Part shown: positions 12,797 to 25,020 of the stretch, in pieces
Layout of the letters: the number at the start of each line of letters is the position of its first letter
How positions within the stretch are numbered: the first letter of the stretch is position 1
Assembly: GCA_001792895.1 (NCBI GenBank)
Contig: MARA01000060.1
Location: 120,549-184,548, forward strand
From: Lentinus brumalis
Taxonomy: Eukaryota; Basidiomycota; Agaricomycetes; Polyporales; Polyporaceae
Direction: 5' to 3'
DNA: 64,000 bases
Notes under the pieces: model-generated
The model's database searches: none
What the model saw: only the letters and a program-made list of their open reading frames with translations
Told to the model about the DNA's origin: nothing
Program-made: the position numbers and the translations under genes

Positions 12797-14452
12797 ATGA
12801 AGACTGCCTATCATGCTGCCATCTCGTTCGCGGGTCTTCTCCGAGTCGTCATCACGCTCTTTACTTCCACGCTCTTCGGTGCTTTCACCTTTGCAACCTC
12901 ACTCGTTAATGTTACAGTCGACGACACCTTCGGTAACTCGGAGGAGAACCTACAAATTACCTATCAACCGGACGGTTCATGGAGTCAAGGCGTGGACTGC
13001 ACGAACTGCGAAGCGCACCTCGACACGACGAAAGTCCACAGCGGGACCTGGCACGATACTACGTACTTCTCGGACAACCCTCCCAGCAGCCCGTTGAGCG
13101 CGAGTCTGACATTCAACGGTGCGCGCAGATGTTTTCTCGTGAAAGTTTCTGTCACGACCCTTCCTCAGGTGTGGCGATATACGTTTATTGCATCGTCACC
13201 CGGGCATCCACAGATCCGTTCGGGAACTCCGATATGACGTTCTATCTGGACGGCAATCAAGTCGGCACGTTCGTGCAACCCCCGAACGGTGACCCTACTT
13301 ACCAGTACAGCGTCCCCGTCTACGTGAACGAGGCCATACCATCCGGGAAGCACACCTTCACGCTAGTCAATGGACGCGCCGGGGGACAGACAGCGCTCGC
13401 GCTGCTCGACTACATCGTCTTCTCGTGAGTCCCAGCGTACTTCTGTCGTAACTTACGGGTCTCAGAAGACGCTTCATGGTAGACGTGAAGACACCAGCGG
13501 TTCGGGTCCCACTACGACAACCTCTTCTTCATCCACTTCCCATTCAACCAGTGTCACTTCCTCAATCGGATCTTCGCGACCATCCGCCTCTCCTTCAACA
13601 TCGGTCTCGTCGACCGCCAAGTCCTCAATTGGACCATCTCCCTCATCCGCTTCCCCTTCATCCGCTCCCCCGTCAACAGCCATTTCCTCAACCGAGCCCT
13701 CTTCTTCATCTGCCCTCTTGTCAACTCCCACTTCCGCGGTGACCGGGAACCAATCGAACAGCTCAATGAGTACCGCCGTCATAGCAGGTACAACCGCGGT
13801 GGTTGTGCTCCTAGTCGTTTTGGCGGCCGGATTGCTCGCGTACTGTGTTTGGCGACGGCGCAGACGTCGGACGTATGAGAAGGCTTGGATGAGCGAAGCC
13901 GGGAGCACCGCGGGCAGCAGCAGTGCCTCCGGTGCACATTGGCATCGGGCTCTCCCTCCCACGGCGGAGCCCGCGCGATCATCCTTCGTCCCAGATCCAT
14001 ATGTGGTGTCTCTACCCCCTACAAGCCCGGTTTCACGCAAAGGCGCACCTCTCTCACCATCGACGCTCGCGCACAGCCGGGAAAGTGAATATCCCTCCCC
14101 AACCACGGCGCAGAGCAATTCGTCCCTCTTCCGAGTTGCAGTCTCTCCAAACTCCCCATCATTTGACAGTGTGCACCACATCTCCCCCACGGCGTGCGTG
14201 TCGTCCGAGCCTGTGCCTAGGGAGGGGCCGTGGACGACTGCGTCGGCGTTCTTGGAGAGGACTCAGGCAAGGGGCGACATTCATTTTGAGAATCCGGGTG
14301 GACCTGGAATAGGAGCCATCTCTATCCACTCGCGAGCAAGCACGAGAGATAGGAACGGAGGAGAAGGTACCGAAATCGGGGAGGAAGGTCCACCGAGCTA
14401 TGCGGCTGCGGTCACCGCTGGCCGTGACGGTGTACCTATACCTGACAGCTAG
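12797..14452 (+). CDS. Single-pass membrane protein with Ser/Thr-rich stalk
   Basis: Predicted 515 residues from three exons (12797-13118, 13169-13424, 13483-14452); the phases join without a stop when the second acceptor is placed after GGTAG. An N-terminal hydrophobic segment (about residues 5-35) acts as a signal peptide. An ectodomain of about 165 residues follows, with VDDTFGN, CTNC and GTWHDTTYF motifs and a jelly-roll-like second half ending ALALLDYIVFS. Next come about 90 residues of Ser/Thr/Pro-rich stalk likely to be O-glycosylated. A transmembrane helix (AVVVLLVVLAAGLLAYCVW) is followed by an RRRRRR stop-transfer and a cytosolic tail of about 200 residues. This architecture recurs in Agaricomycete genomes as uncharacterised surface proteins; a sugar-binding ectodomain is a guess. 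Unrelated to the neighbouring enzyme array. Confidence 0.8.
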
Positions 14453-14643
14453 AAGCTGTTCTGCGTTGCTCTGATTGGCAATACCCAGTACACTGCTTAC
14501 GGTAGCATTATTGCAACCGGGCTCAGTTAATGGGCGTAAACTTATACATCTGAATGGGACGTGCGTGTCAGGACGAGATACAGGTACAGCGTGGCGGGTT
14601 GTTGAGAACCGGGCGACGCATCGGTGCCAGGGAGAGCGGTCAC

Positions 14644-16483
14644 TCAAGCACCGATGGGCGAGAGCGTCGTGTACGCCCACAGAGAGCCCGTCGCGCGCGT
14701 GACGTTCGAAATCTGCCAGCCCGACGCCGCCGCGAGGTCCGTGAACTCGTGCAGCGTGCGCTCCTTCCCGTCGAGCGTGGCCATCATCTATGCCCGCACG
14801 TAGTCAGTGTCAGTATAAGCGAAGAGAGGAACAGACCACGCACGGTGAGGTCGGAGTGGTACGAGGACGCGTATGCCTTTCCCAGGTTTGGGAGGAGCGG
14901 CGAGTCGGCCGAGACGAGCGCGGACTCGTGATCGTCGCGGCAGGCGAGGGGGAGGATCTGGTCGACGATGAGGACCTTCGTGGAAGGGTCTGCTGCTGCA
15001 CGTAGCTGAGACAGGATCCTGCGCAAGGTGTGAGTGCGAGTCGACGTGAGCACGAGTGCGGGGACGTACTTCTTGCAGTCTTCGTCGAGATAGTTGTGCA
15101 TAATGCGCACGACGAGGAAGACGGCGGCGTTGTCGACTTTGCCCACGCCGGGAATTTCGTACGACACGGGCTGCGGGGTGAAGAAGTCTTGCGCCTGGAA
15201 TATGACGCGGCCGGAGTCGAGGAGATCCTTGTGCGTCGCCCCCAATATCTTAGCAGCCAGTGCGAGGGTCTGCTCGCGGTCCTGCACGATGAAGCGGAGG
15301 TGCGGGTAGGCCTCTGCGAGCTGGACTGAGACTGAGCCAATGCCGCCGCCGACGTCGACGATGATCGAATCTGCTGGAAGCTTGTCCCATGGAAATACTA
15401 GCCGAGGTGAGCCTAGTGTCGGTCTGATGCGAGAACTACATACCACACTTCTCTGTGACGGATGTACTGCCCTCTGCTGCGCGGCCAGCGGACATTCCGC
15501 GACCGACTTGCTTCAGGCGAAATGCGTTCTCGGGGCGCTCGAGCCATGCGTAGATGTTCTCGTCCGTCTGGTAGGCGTAGTTGAACGGCGTCGCGTAGTC
15601 CGTACCCTGCCGAGGAGAGATGAGCCACTCGGTGAGGCTGCCGAGGCTTCGGAACGTCTCGTTCGCGCTGGGTCAGAGGTGAGTCACCAAGCACCCGGAG
15701 TGTAAACCGCTAGACATACAACATAGGGACCAGGGCGGCGATTCCGTTCGAGTCGTCGTACTTGTTCTGCGGACTGCAGGGGATGGATGAGCATCGAACA
15801 AGCGTACAAATCGGGGATAGCACGCACTTCGCGCGAATCTGCTCGGGTGTCTTCCCGGTGTCAAGCAAGCTCGTGATCCTGTTGCTGGCGAAGACATCCG
15901 GACGGACCTCCCGGATGAGGTGGTGAGCTGCGAGAAGTCGCAGAATGTGGGCTTCCAGCACAATGTCAGTACTGGACACAGCCCAGATATACTTAGAGGG
16001 ACTCACCAAGCCGCCACGGCTCGAGCGGCTTCGACACCGGACCGGTGGCTACTCGAAGTTCGTCGATTTTGCGAGCGAGCTGGTCGACATGCAGTCCCTC
16101 TGCACCGGCAGCACGCAATATCTCGGGAGTATGGCTAGCCTCGAGAAACTGTATAGCTGGCGTGATGTGGCACTGTAGGGCAACATTTTAGTAAGTCGGA
16201 GCGCAGAGCCACACCGAGTACGCACCGCGGTGATGCCATCCATGAGAGTGAAAAAAGGATTGTGGACGGCGGCAGAGAGCTGGCCGCAGGCAGCGACGAG
16301 ATAGCTGGATACCTTGACTATCTCGTCGCTCTTCAGGAGAGCCTCTGCCGCGCTAGGCGCGAGGGCAACTGGAACGTCGAGGGAGGGGAAGTCCAGGTTG
16401 TGACTCTTGAAGACTCGCTCGATGTCGTCCAGAGCAGAGCCGATAGTAGCTTGGAGAGCACGCAGCTGCGCTAGAGTAGCCAT
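14644..16483 (-). CDS. COMT-like O-methyltransferase (OMT3)
   Basis: SAM-dependent O-methyltransferase, close paralogue of OMT4 and OMT2. Start MATLAQLRALQATIGSALDD at 16483, stop TGA at 14646-14644 after WAYTTLSPIGA. Seen in order: N-terminal helical dimerisation region, RLLAAHHLIREVRPDVF, the intact TPEQIR segment, a KYDDSNGIAALVPML exon, NAFRLKQVG block, SAM motif IIVDVGGGIGSVSVQ (about 15365), VVRIMHNYLDEDCKKY with the catalytic histidine, PLACRDDHES and PLLPNLGKAYASSYHSDL. Multiple short introns. Promoter carries a TATA-like box and a GATA site. It lies head-to-tail with OMT4 about 1.9 kb upstream, consistent with tandem duplication. Confidence 0.88.
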
Positions 16484-16530
16484 GTCGATGTCTGGCAGTG
16501 GTTCTGATATCTTGCCATTGCATAGTTGGG

Positions 16531-16539
16531 GTATTTATC
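16531..16539 (-). promoter_or_regulatory. TATA-like box of OMT3
   Basis: GATAAATAC on the minus strand, about 50 bases upstream of the ATG, matching the same element in OMT2 and OMT4. Confidence 0.45.
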
Positions 16540-16704
16540 GTTCGACGTGCGGCTTGAATGACGAACGGTCGCGAGGCTCAGCACTGCGTGTCTCCTCGGC
16601 ATGTCAAAGGATACTTACGTATACGTTGCTACATATCCCCACATCGTTCGCAGCCTCCGTCCGCATTGCAGGTCGAGACATACGATCTCTAGACTGAGTG
16701 ACTG

Positions 16705-16749
16705 GGCGGTGGCGCGTAATTGTATCAGATAAGATGCGACGGGAACGGA
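16705..16749 (-). promoter_or_regulatory. Conserved GATA-containing block upstream of OMT3
   Basis: About 45 bases nearly identical to a block upstream of OMT4 (20490-20534). It contains GGCGGTGGCGC, then TATCAGATAAGAT (16723-16735), then GCGACGGGAACGGA, and lies about 240 bases upstream of the ATG in both genes. The flanking sequence has diverged more, suggesting selection on the block or recent duplication. Confidence 0.5.
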
Positions 16750-16843
16750 TGATCATCACTGTGCAGGGGACGTTCGGCCGTTGTACGCCTCCCAGCTACT
16801 AATCAAGTTAGACTTGAAGAGTTGCACGAAGCTACATAAGTTC

Positions 16844-17464
16844 ATGTTCGAATTTGACGTCGGTGGCGCGCCTACACTGACCTCCATGCCTTGGAACGCG
16901 ACATCCTTGATCGAGTCTGGACACGGTCGACGGCGTGCAACACCCTCAGCGCTGCAAGTGGGATCCGAGGCTCGAAGGCTTCGAACATCCCTGTGAGTAT
17001 GTCAGTTATTTGCCGATGTCCCATGCTGATCCCAAACCTGATCTCCGCAGCATTGACGTCTCCTCGATGCTGTCCTTGATGTCTTTCGTCTGTCCGTCGC
17101 AGACATGCCTACCTGCACACGTCACCCCGCGCTCCCAGGCGACCTCTTCCCGGCCGAAGTCGATCTCTCGGGCACCTTCACCTGGTCGACACCGTGTCCC
17201 CTGATTCTTCGCCGACGCCGCCAGGCCGTATCAGAGGTCCGCGCCATGGGAATCCCCCGGTTGCTGGAGCAACGTCATCGGAGCTTTTGGAAGAGATCCG
17301 AGAGTGGGCGCGCTCAGTGCGTCCGCTTTAACCATCCTGGGCCTGTGATTCGTCTTCCTGGTATCGGCGATTTCTCGACGTTCTTACTTGCTCCCGGACG
17401 CGTTGACGATGTTGTCGAGGCCGCGCTGGCGACAGCATGCAGCGACGAGAGCGTCAGCGAGTAG
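16844..17464 (+). CDS. Possible small hypothetical gene
   Basis: Open plus-strand frames around 16850-17000 and 17105-17464 could be joined by an intron with GTGAGT at about 16993 and an acceptor near 17050 or 17100. The larger part has a C-terminus containing RLPGIGDFSTFLLAPG and DVVEAALATACSDE. No family is recognised and the start is not fixed. It may be a gene remnant or chance. Confidence 0.22.
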
Positions 17465-18405
17465 TGCGTCCTTCATACGGTGCTGCGTACCGCCCCAAAC
17501 CGCTCCCGGATGGCCTCAAGCCTGGTCCCCGGGTCACCACGCTTGACACATACAGATACGAGTTCTAAGGAGCACGAACGAAGTCAGCTCGCACGTCTAG
17601 CATCCAGCGCGATCTGAACTCGCTTCAGGATACCTGTCGGAGACCATCATATATCGCGTCTCCGGCAAGGGCAGAGGCCGTGTGATGAGTCGAACAACTT
17701 ACCTTTGAGACTGAATCTCGATTGCGTCCGTGCCCGTTCGCTGCCAGCTTGCCAGTGTCTCAGTCCACCCAGGGCAGACAGCAGACACTGCAGCAATTCT
17801 GCAATCACCTTACGGGCAGCGCATGCACTGTCCCGCGACACGCTCTAGCCCATCCAGTCATGATGGCTGTTTTTGAGCTTGAGTCCTCGAATGTCGAGAT
17901 CACCAAATTTGCAGGCGAGCGAGGGAATTGTCCAGCGCAACCAGCGGTATTAGCAACGAGCTGTCCAGCTCAGAGCAAACAAGCGAATCGAGGAGACGAT
18001 AGCGGGCGAGACGACATGGTGGCAGGAGACAAGACAGACGCGGCGTAGGCGCCCGTAACCAGAGACGCATCCCGTCATCGCGCGTACGTGCACTCGATCT
18101 ATGTGGCGGCGTGTCTTGTCGTAGTAGCGTATATAGGCCAAATTATATGTACACGGTAGTCGTCGCAATACGTCTCGTTCTTCCTCCCAGTCTGTCTGAA
18201 CGACTCCTCCTCTTAAAGTGCCTACTAAGTAGGCTACAGTGAAGCGGCTGTGTCCTACGGTACTTGACCTTGACCTGCATCATACAACACCATCTCCTCC
18301 ACTGACAAAAGACACACATTCCTCCTTGGAAAATTGGGCACGCTGAGGGCGATAACCCTGAACACGAGGCTACGAGCCGCCAAGTACGCGCCCGCTGAGG
18401 CGTCC
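17465..18405. other. Intergenic, no gene seen
   Basis: No recognisable coding sequence on either strand between the possible small gene and the OMT4 stop. Confidence 0.4.
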
Positions 18406-20264
18406 TTAGGCACTGACGGGCGAGAGCGTCGTGTACGCCCACAGCGAGCCCGTCGCGCGCGTGACGTTCGAGATCTGCCAACCCGACGCCGCCGCGAGGT
18501 CCGCGAACTCGCGTAACGTGCGCTCCTTCCCGCCCAGCGTGGTCATCATCTGTAGGCGTGCGGAGTCAGTGTCAGTCCAAGCAGCGCTGAGGGCCACGGG
18601 ACGCACGGTGAGGTCGAAGTGGTACGAGGACGCGTACGCCGTGCCGAGGTTCGGGAGGAGCGGCGAGTCGGCCGGGACGAGGGCGGATTCGTTCCCGTCG
18701 CGGCAGGCGAGGGGCAGGATCTGGTCGACGATGAGGACCTGCGTGGCCGGCCCTGCCGCTGCGCGCAGCTGCGACAGGATCCTGCGCAAGGTGTGAGTGC
18801 GACTAGATGTGAGCACGAGTGCGGGGACGTACTTCTTGCAGTCCTCGTCGAGCCAGTTGTGCATGATGCGCACGACGAGGAAGACGGCAGCCTTGTTGAC
18901 CTTGCCCACGCCGGGCACCTCGTACGATGCGGGCTGCGGGGTGAAGAAGTCCTGCGCTTGGAAAACGACGCGGCCGGAGTCGAGGAGATCCTTGTGCGTC
19001 GCTCCCAAGATCTTAGGAGCCAGTGAGAGGGTCTGCTCGCGATCCTGCACGATGAAGCGGAGGCGCGGGTAGGCCTCTGCGAGCTGGACGGAGACGGAGC
19101 CGAACCCGCCGCCGACGTCCACGATGACAGCGTCGGCCGGGAGCTTGTCCCACGGGAAGACTCGGGGAAAGTAAGCGCTGATTCTGATGCAAGCGGGGAG
19201 GACATACCATGCCTCTCCGTGACGGAGGTGCTGCCCTCGGCTGCGCTGCCGGCGGCCATGCCGCGTCCGAGTTGCTTAAGGCGTAACGCGTTCTCAGGGC
19301 GCTCGAGCCACGCGTAGAAATTCTCGTCCGTCTGGTAGGCGTAGTTGAACGGCGTCGCGTAGTCTGGGCTTTCCTGAGGAGAGAGGAGCCACTCGGTGAG
19401 GCTGCCGAGGCTCCGGAACGTCTCGATTGCACTGGGTGAGGTATGAGGCACCGAGGACAGGGGCTCGCCGAAAGCGGTGGACATACAACATAGGAATCAG
19501 GGCAGCTATTCCGTTGGAGTCGTCGTACTTGTTCTGCGGGCTGCAGCGGAGTGATCAGTATCAAACGAGTGTAGAGCGAGGATAGCACGTACTTCTCGCG
19601 GATCTGCTCCGGTGTCTTCCCGGTATCGAGCAGGCTGGTAATTCTGTTGCTGGCGAAGACATCCGGACGGACCTCTCGAATGAGGTGGTGAGCGGCGAGG
19701 AGTCGCAGAATGTGTGCTTCACGGCACGATGTCAGTACTCTACATAGCCCAGATAGAGAGGAACTTACCGAGCCGCCACGACTCGAGCGGCTTCGACACC
19801 GGACCGTTGGCTGCTCGGAGTTGGTCGATCTTGCGGGCGAGCACATCGACATGCAGTCCCTCTGGACCGGCAGCGCGCAATATCTCGGGAGTATGGCTGG
19901 CCTCTAGGAATTGTATGGCTGGCGTGATGGCGCACTGTCGTAGTAACATCAGTGACTCGGCACGCAAAGCAGAACGGATACGCACCGCGGAAACGCCGTC
20001 CATGAGAGTGAAGAAGGGGTTCTGGACAGCGGCAGAGAGCTGGCCGCAGGCGGCAACAAGGTAGCTAGAAGCCTTGACTATCTCGCCGCTCTTCAGAAGA
20101 GCCTCCGCCGTGCTCGGCGCACTGTCAACCTCCGAGCCTTTGAGGGTGACCGGACTGTCGAGTGAGGGGAAGTCGACGTTGTGACTCTTGTACACCCGCT
20201 CGATGTCGTCAATAGCGGAGCCGATAGTAGCTTGGAGAGCACGCAGTTGCGCTAGAGTGGCCAT
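18406..20264 (-). CDS. COMT-like O-methyltransferase (OMT4)
   Basis: SAM-dependent O-methyltransferase very similar to OMT3. Start MATLAQLRALQATIGSAIDD at 20264, stop TAA at 18408-18406 after WAYTTLSPVSA. Conserved features: FFTLMDGVSAV, LHVDVLARKIDQLRA, RLLAAHHLIREVRPDVF, TPEQIREK, SSVTERH before the catalytic domain, SAM motif VIVDVGGGFGSVSVQ (about 19120), EVPGVGKVNKAAVFLVVRIMHNWLDEDCKKY (catalytic His), PLLPNLGTAYASSYHFDL, and GGKERTLREFADLAAASGW. Small differences from OMT3 include GGGFG for GGGIG. Short GT..AG introns occur at conserved places. The close match to OMT3 over exons and promoter indicates recent tandem duplication. Confidence 0.88.
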
Positions 20265-20310
20265 CGCGGCGTGCGGATGGAGAGGTGAGGTCGTGTGCGT
20301 GCATGGAAGG

Positions 20311-20320
20311 GGTATTTATT
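20311..20320 (-). promoter_or_regulatory. TATA-like box of OMT4
   Basis: AATAAATACC on the minus strand about 50 bases upstream of the OMT4 ATG. Confidence 0.45.
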
Positions 20321-20489
20321 ATGTGTGTACTCGGCCGTGCCCCTACGGTCTGGATGCGGGTGAGCGACGAATATCCTCGGCAAGTGAAAGGAGACTTACG
20401 TGACTACATTTCCCGACATCTTTCGCGAACCCATCTACGTCGAAGATGAGTAGAAAACGAGACATATGATTCCGCTCCCTCCTTTACTT

Positions 20490-20534
20490 GGCGGTGGCGC
20501 CCAATCTTATCAGATTAGATGCGACGGGAACGGA
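20490..20534 (-). promoter_or_regulatory. Conserved GATA-containing block upstream of OMT4
   Basis: Counterpart of the OMT3 block. Contains ATCTTATCAGATTAGAT (20504-20520), followed by the same GCGACGGGAACGGA as OMT3. One arm of the GATA palindrome has changed (GATTAG), leaving one WGATAR site. Confidence 0.5.
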
Positions 20535-21370
20535 CCATCTCCCTGATCCCAGGAGATCTCGGCTTGTGTGCCCCCAAAGGACTGTTTATCGGCCGTGCAC
20601 GCCGAATATTAAGCTGTTAAAGGAGCGTGTTGACAAAGGGGAATGAGGAACCATCAACCAAGAAAGGGGTTACATCTCGCAGCCGACCTTCAAGTCCACG
20701 CGTCCTGGAGGACACCCAAGGCCATTGACCGGGAACATTCTTGGCATCGTGTCATCGTACCGCCCTGGAAGCTGGAAGGATGAAGTATGACTGACTCAGT
20801 CGCTGGAATGCTTGAAGTGTCGCCGCCATGCCAGCCTAGTTGCCGAGCAAACGACTACTTATCTCACTCTGTGGGGGAGTTCGGGCTCTTGACTCGCTAC
20901 TGTACACAGGTGTTCTGAGGCGGAATAGTATGTTTGTAGGTTCGTATGAGATCCATAGGCCAAGTTGAAGACGAAGGAGGAGGAGAACGAGGAGGAGGAG
21001 AACGAGGAGGGGCGCTTGGGCCAAACTGAGCGCTCAAATCTGATTACATAACGGTATCAGTTAAGACGTCCATTAATTTCTAATCTAATCACTACCACAC
21101 TCATCCTTCTCCGCTACACACCGATGCCTCAGAGTTGGTGTCTTCCCTGTGCATTGCGCTACGACAGGCCGATGGCTACAACTCTGCTCGGTACAAGTAG
21201 AAGTTGAGCGCGACTTCCGCTGAAAACCAATTCGTCTTACGTACACTCGGCGACCATAGACGAGTGCCTTCGTCTGCACCATAGTACGCAATGGTTTGTG
21301 GCTCATTCTGGTTTACGTCTTATCTTCGACGTATTCGCATGTCATGCTCACCCGTCATCCAGCATCTCGG
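20535..21370. other. Intergenic with purine-rich repeat
   Basis: No gene seen. A short imperfect purine repeat (GGAGGAGGAGAACGA units) lies at about 20968-21011. Confidence 0.4.
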
Positions 21371-21625
21371 GTTTGAAGAACCTCTACGCTGCAACAGGTC
21401 TGATTATGAAGTTCCTGTGGATCAACACCATGCCTGTGTACGCGCGTGTCGATAATGGGAGCGCAAGGACGTGTCGTAAGCACTGGGTGCACTCAGCTCT
21501 CTTGTTCCTGAGGGGTCTTTCTTTGAGCCGTCCGAGTGCTGTCCGGTGCTCTGCCGTGCCGGCGTCAACGGGACAGAGAGACTTAGTACGTGTCGGTGCA
21601 CCTTTATCCTTCGCGTCCACAAGCT
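21371..21625 (+). pseudogene. O-methyltransferase relic A (OMT1-like)
   Basis: Translation from about 21375 gives LKNLYAATGLIMKFLWINTM and then PVYARVDN, aligning with the OMT1 C-terminal region LKTLRAAAGPNTKLLWIDNM and LAYACVDN. At about 21475 the match moves to another frame (ALGALSSLVPEGS, matching ALGAVRSLVPEGS of OMT1), showing a frameshift. Only this fragment is left. It lies about 850 bases upstream of FMO3 on the same strand, where intact OMTs sit relative to FMO1 and FMO2. Confidence 0.65.
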
Positions 21626-22467
21626 AGTTCCCTGCAGGCTGCCCGCGCTGATTCTGATGCGTGTTAATTTTTATATGCATGGGATGGCTAATTCCAAGGA
21701 ATGCACGTACCATCACATGGTCTCCGAGTACGAGCCCCCATAAACCCGTCTCGGAGGAGGATCGCGCGCGAGTCGGAGAAGCGTTCGATTGGCTCCCTGT
21801 CGGTTTATACTACCGCTGGTCGCGCTCATGGCGGGCAGAATCGACGATTGCCACGCCCATTGCACCCTTGCGATCCATTTTGACCACTGGGTCCGCGGAT
21901 CTCGGATGTAGAGAGGTTTGCATTGGTGATTGTTTTCCCGGTGTGCAGAGTCCTGACAGCGGTTGTTATCTCTAGGCACAGACGGTTGAGGTGTCACCCA
22001 ACGCCTTGCGCGTGCGTTACCCGCACCGTCTCTATTCATCGTCGGGATCTTGGCCGTTTCGAGGAATAGTCACGGAAGCTGCGAGCAAACGGTGATCCAC
22101 TCTGCTTCACTCCGCAGAACTCAGCAGCCGCACGGACATCGGCACATCACGGACTACGTTTGCGTTTGAAGTGGCTCTAGCAGGGCCGTCATTATGACAA
22201 ACGTGACTTCCCGAAGGGAGCACTGCGAGTACGGAACGCGGCAGTTCACTCGCAGTCCTGTCCGCTCGACTGCACGGTTCCGTGGTCCGAGCTACTCAGG
22301 ACCCAGGTCACACACTTAGCTCCGCGCGAGTGTGCTCGTTTGACAGGAGCATGCCATATCCCGAACAAGTACGCCGTTTTTCACGTCATTGCGGGAGCAG
22401 AAGAGGCCGATCCAGGTCGTTATAAGTCGCTGTAGAGGACCCGGAGTACCAAAGCTCACAACCCACT
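21626..22467. other. Intergenic upstream of FMO3
   Basis: No gene recognised. A TATA element (TTATAAG, 22420-22426) lies about 45 bases upstream of the FMO3 ATG. Confidence 0.45.
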
Positions 22468-25020
22468 ATGGATATCAGCCAGTCTCGACTTGCTCCTGAG
22501 CCAGCACCGGCCGATCCGCCGACTCCCTTCCAGGTCAAGCTGGGAGACTTCGCTATCGATGATTACAGACCTATCAAGGTCATTGTTATCGGAGCAGGGT
22601 TCAGCGGCATCCTCGCAGGCATCAGGTACCTGTCACGACTTCTCGCGCGTTGCAGGACTTACCCGTACATTCCAGGTTTCCGCAAAAGATTCCAAATGTC
22701 GATTTGACCATTTACGAAAAGAGTGCTGGGGTCGGCGGGACATGGTACAACAACCGTTATCCGTGAGCTTCTTTTCCGATACACGCGCTAGCAGATGTCT
22801 GCTTCACGCATACTTCACCAGCGGGGTCGCTTGCGATGTTCCGGCTCACTGCGTATGTTCTCAAAGTCTATCCTATCATCGCGCCATCTGATAGCTGCCA
22901 CAGTACCAGTTCTCGTTCGAGGACAAGGTATTCCGATCCATACCTGCGGCGAATCCGAGCTGAACTGGTCTCCCTCCAGCGCGACTGGTCTTCCTTCTAT
23001 GCCCCAGGCCACGAGATCCAGCAGCATCTGCAGGACGTCGTCGACAAGTACAAGATTATGCGCTACATCAAGCTTAGACACGAGATGGTTCACGCGCGAT
23101 ACGACGAGGCGACTTGCAAGTGGCACGTCCGCATCCGCAGGCCCAAAGCCGACAGCGAGACCGAGTTCGAGGAGTTCGATGACGTTGCCGACGTTCTTCT
23201 GACAGCATTCGGAGCTCTCAGTCGATGGAAGTGGCCGGACATCCCGGGTAGGGAGGACTTCAAGGGCGAAGTGTACCATACGGCGCAGTTCTTCCCGGAG
23301 GGCGGCAGCTGGGAGCAGGTCGCCGAAGGTTGGAAGGACAAGAAGGTTGCCGTCATCGGCTCGGTGAGTCCGTTCACAGCTTCGTTCAGAGTCGCTTTTG
23401 TCTGACATCACGACAGGGATCGAGTGCGATCCAGAGCGTCGCTGCAGTGCATCCGAAGGTGGCGAAGCTCGTCACTTACCTACGAGGCCAGACATGGGTT
23501 GCGGTGCCCTTCGCCGGCGACACATTCTCTGAGCTCTTGGGGCGGAACACGGTTCCTCAAGATGGCGAACGTGAGTCGCAGCGCTTGTCTTCGGGGGCGA
23601 CTCTCACAGCGCGAACTGCAGTCGTCTTCACTCCCGAAGAGATTGAGCGATTCAAGACCGATCCCGAGCACTTCCAGCGCTTCAGACATGCTATGGAGAA
23701 CATTTTGAATGTGAGTAGTGTGCACCACTTCTGCCAAGGCTCAGTTTGTTGACTTTGCCGCGCGACGAGCAGTCACTGCACTCCTTTACGCAACGAGGAA
23801 GTAAGCTCTCGATCGAGTTAGAGGCCATGTTTCGAACGAAGATGGAAACGCAGCTTACGCAGAAGCCTTGGATCGCGAAAAACTGTTTGTGCTCACAGCT
23901 TGTACACCGTCTATCATCGGGCTCACATCGTTCTGCTGCCCAGTGATTCCCACCTTTCCTGTCTCGTGCAGGCGACTGACGCCAGGTCCCGGATATTTGC
24001 AGGCTTTATGCGCGCATAATGTCAGTCTCCGCCTTATAGCTGTTCTAGTGCAGTCGCTGACGCACATCCTGAATAGACTGACTTCGTCACGAGCCCAATC
24101 AGGCGGTTCACGGAGTCCGGAATCGAGACAGAGGACGGCGAACAGCAGGAGTTAGACATCATCCTCTGTGCCACCGGTATGTCGCTATCCTTTACGGCTG
24201 CACGTCTCTAATGGTCGATCAAGGATACGATGCGTCCTGGCAGCTTCCGTTCGATATCATCGGACGCAATGGTGTGGCGCTGAACGAGAAATGGAAGCCA
24301 TACCCGACATCCTATCTGGGGATGTGTGTCGACGAATTCCCGAACATGTTCACAGTTTTGGGTCCGAACTCCCTCGTCGGCTCTGGCAACCTCATACCTA
24401 TCATCGAGTTCTCTGTCGACTACGCTATACAAGCTACCGCGAAGATGCAGCGTGAACGACTGAAGAGTATAGAGGTCAAGGCGAACGCCGTGCGGGATTT
24501 CGACCAGTACATCGAGGTGAGTCGGTGAGCCAGATTCTATATACCCGGACGATCTGCTGACTCCGCTTCAGAGCTACTTCCCTCAGGTATAATCTGAACC
24601 GCCCCCTGCGTGATACGATCTGATCGTTGCTTGTTTCAAGACCGTCTTCAGCGAGAAGTGTCGTTCGTGGTACAAACTGGGCAAGGACGAGGGGCGGATA
24701 GTTGGCTTATGGCCAGGTACGCCCTGCCCACTTCTCTAATCATGGCCGTTGGTAATAGCTTGTGATTTAGGGTCAGATCTGCATGCTCTGAAGGCTCTCC
24801 AGCACCCGCGGTGGGAGGATTACGACTACTCGCGTGCGGACGATGTCTCGAACCGGCTCTACTGGCTCGGAGACGGTCAGACGCACAATGAGAAGACGTT
24901 GACAGGAGATAGTACGTCTGACGGTGCTTCGCCAGGGCACGTAGTCCTAACATGCTACTTCACGAAACAGGGGCGTGGTACCTGAGCGAGGAGTTCGTTG
25001 ATAGACCTCCAGATCAGTGA
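22468..25020 (+). CDS. Flavin-dependent monooxygenase (FMO3)
   Basis: Complete class B flavin monooxygenase, closely similar to FMO1 and FMO4. Start MDISQSRLAPEPAPADPP at 22468. Motifs: VIVIGAGFSGILAGIR (FAD), SAGVGGTWYNNRYP, FKGEVYHTAQFF (FxGxxxHxxx(F/Y)), AVIGSGSSAIQ at an exon join (NADPH), CATGYDASW at an exon join, and RLYWLGDGQTHNEKTLTGD. About 15 exons with short introns. The last donor differs from FMO4: CCTCCAG|ATCAGTG in place of CCTCCAG|GTCAGTG, so the last intron is probably not removed and the frame ends two residues later (DQ, TGA at 25018). That costs only a few terminal residues, so function may be kept. OMT relic A lies upstream. Confidence 0.88.

Noticed and set aside
13474..14190. 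238-codon minus-strand ORF
   Set aside because: Exact antisense shadow of the Ser/Thr-rich stalk and tail of the membrane protein; low-complexity composition.
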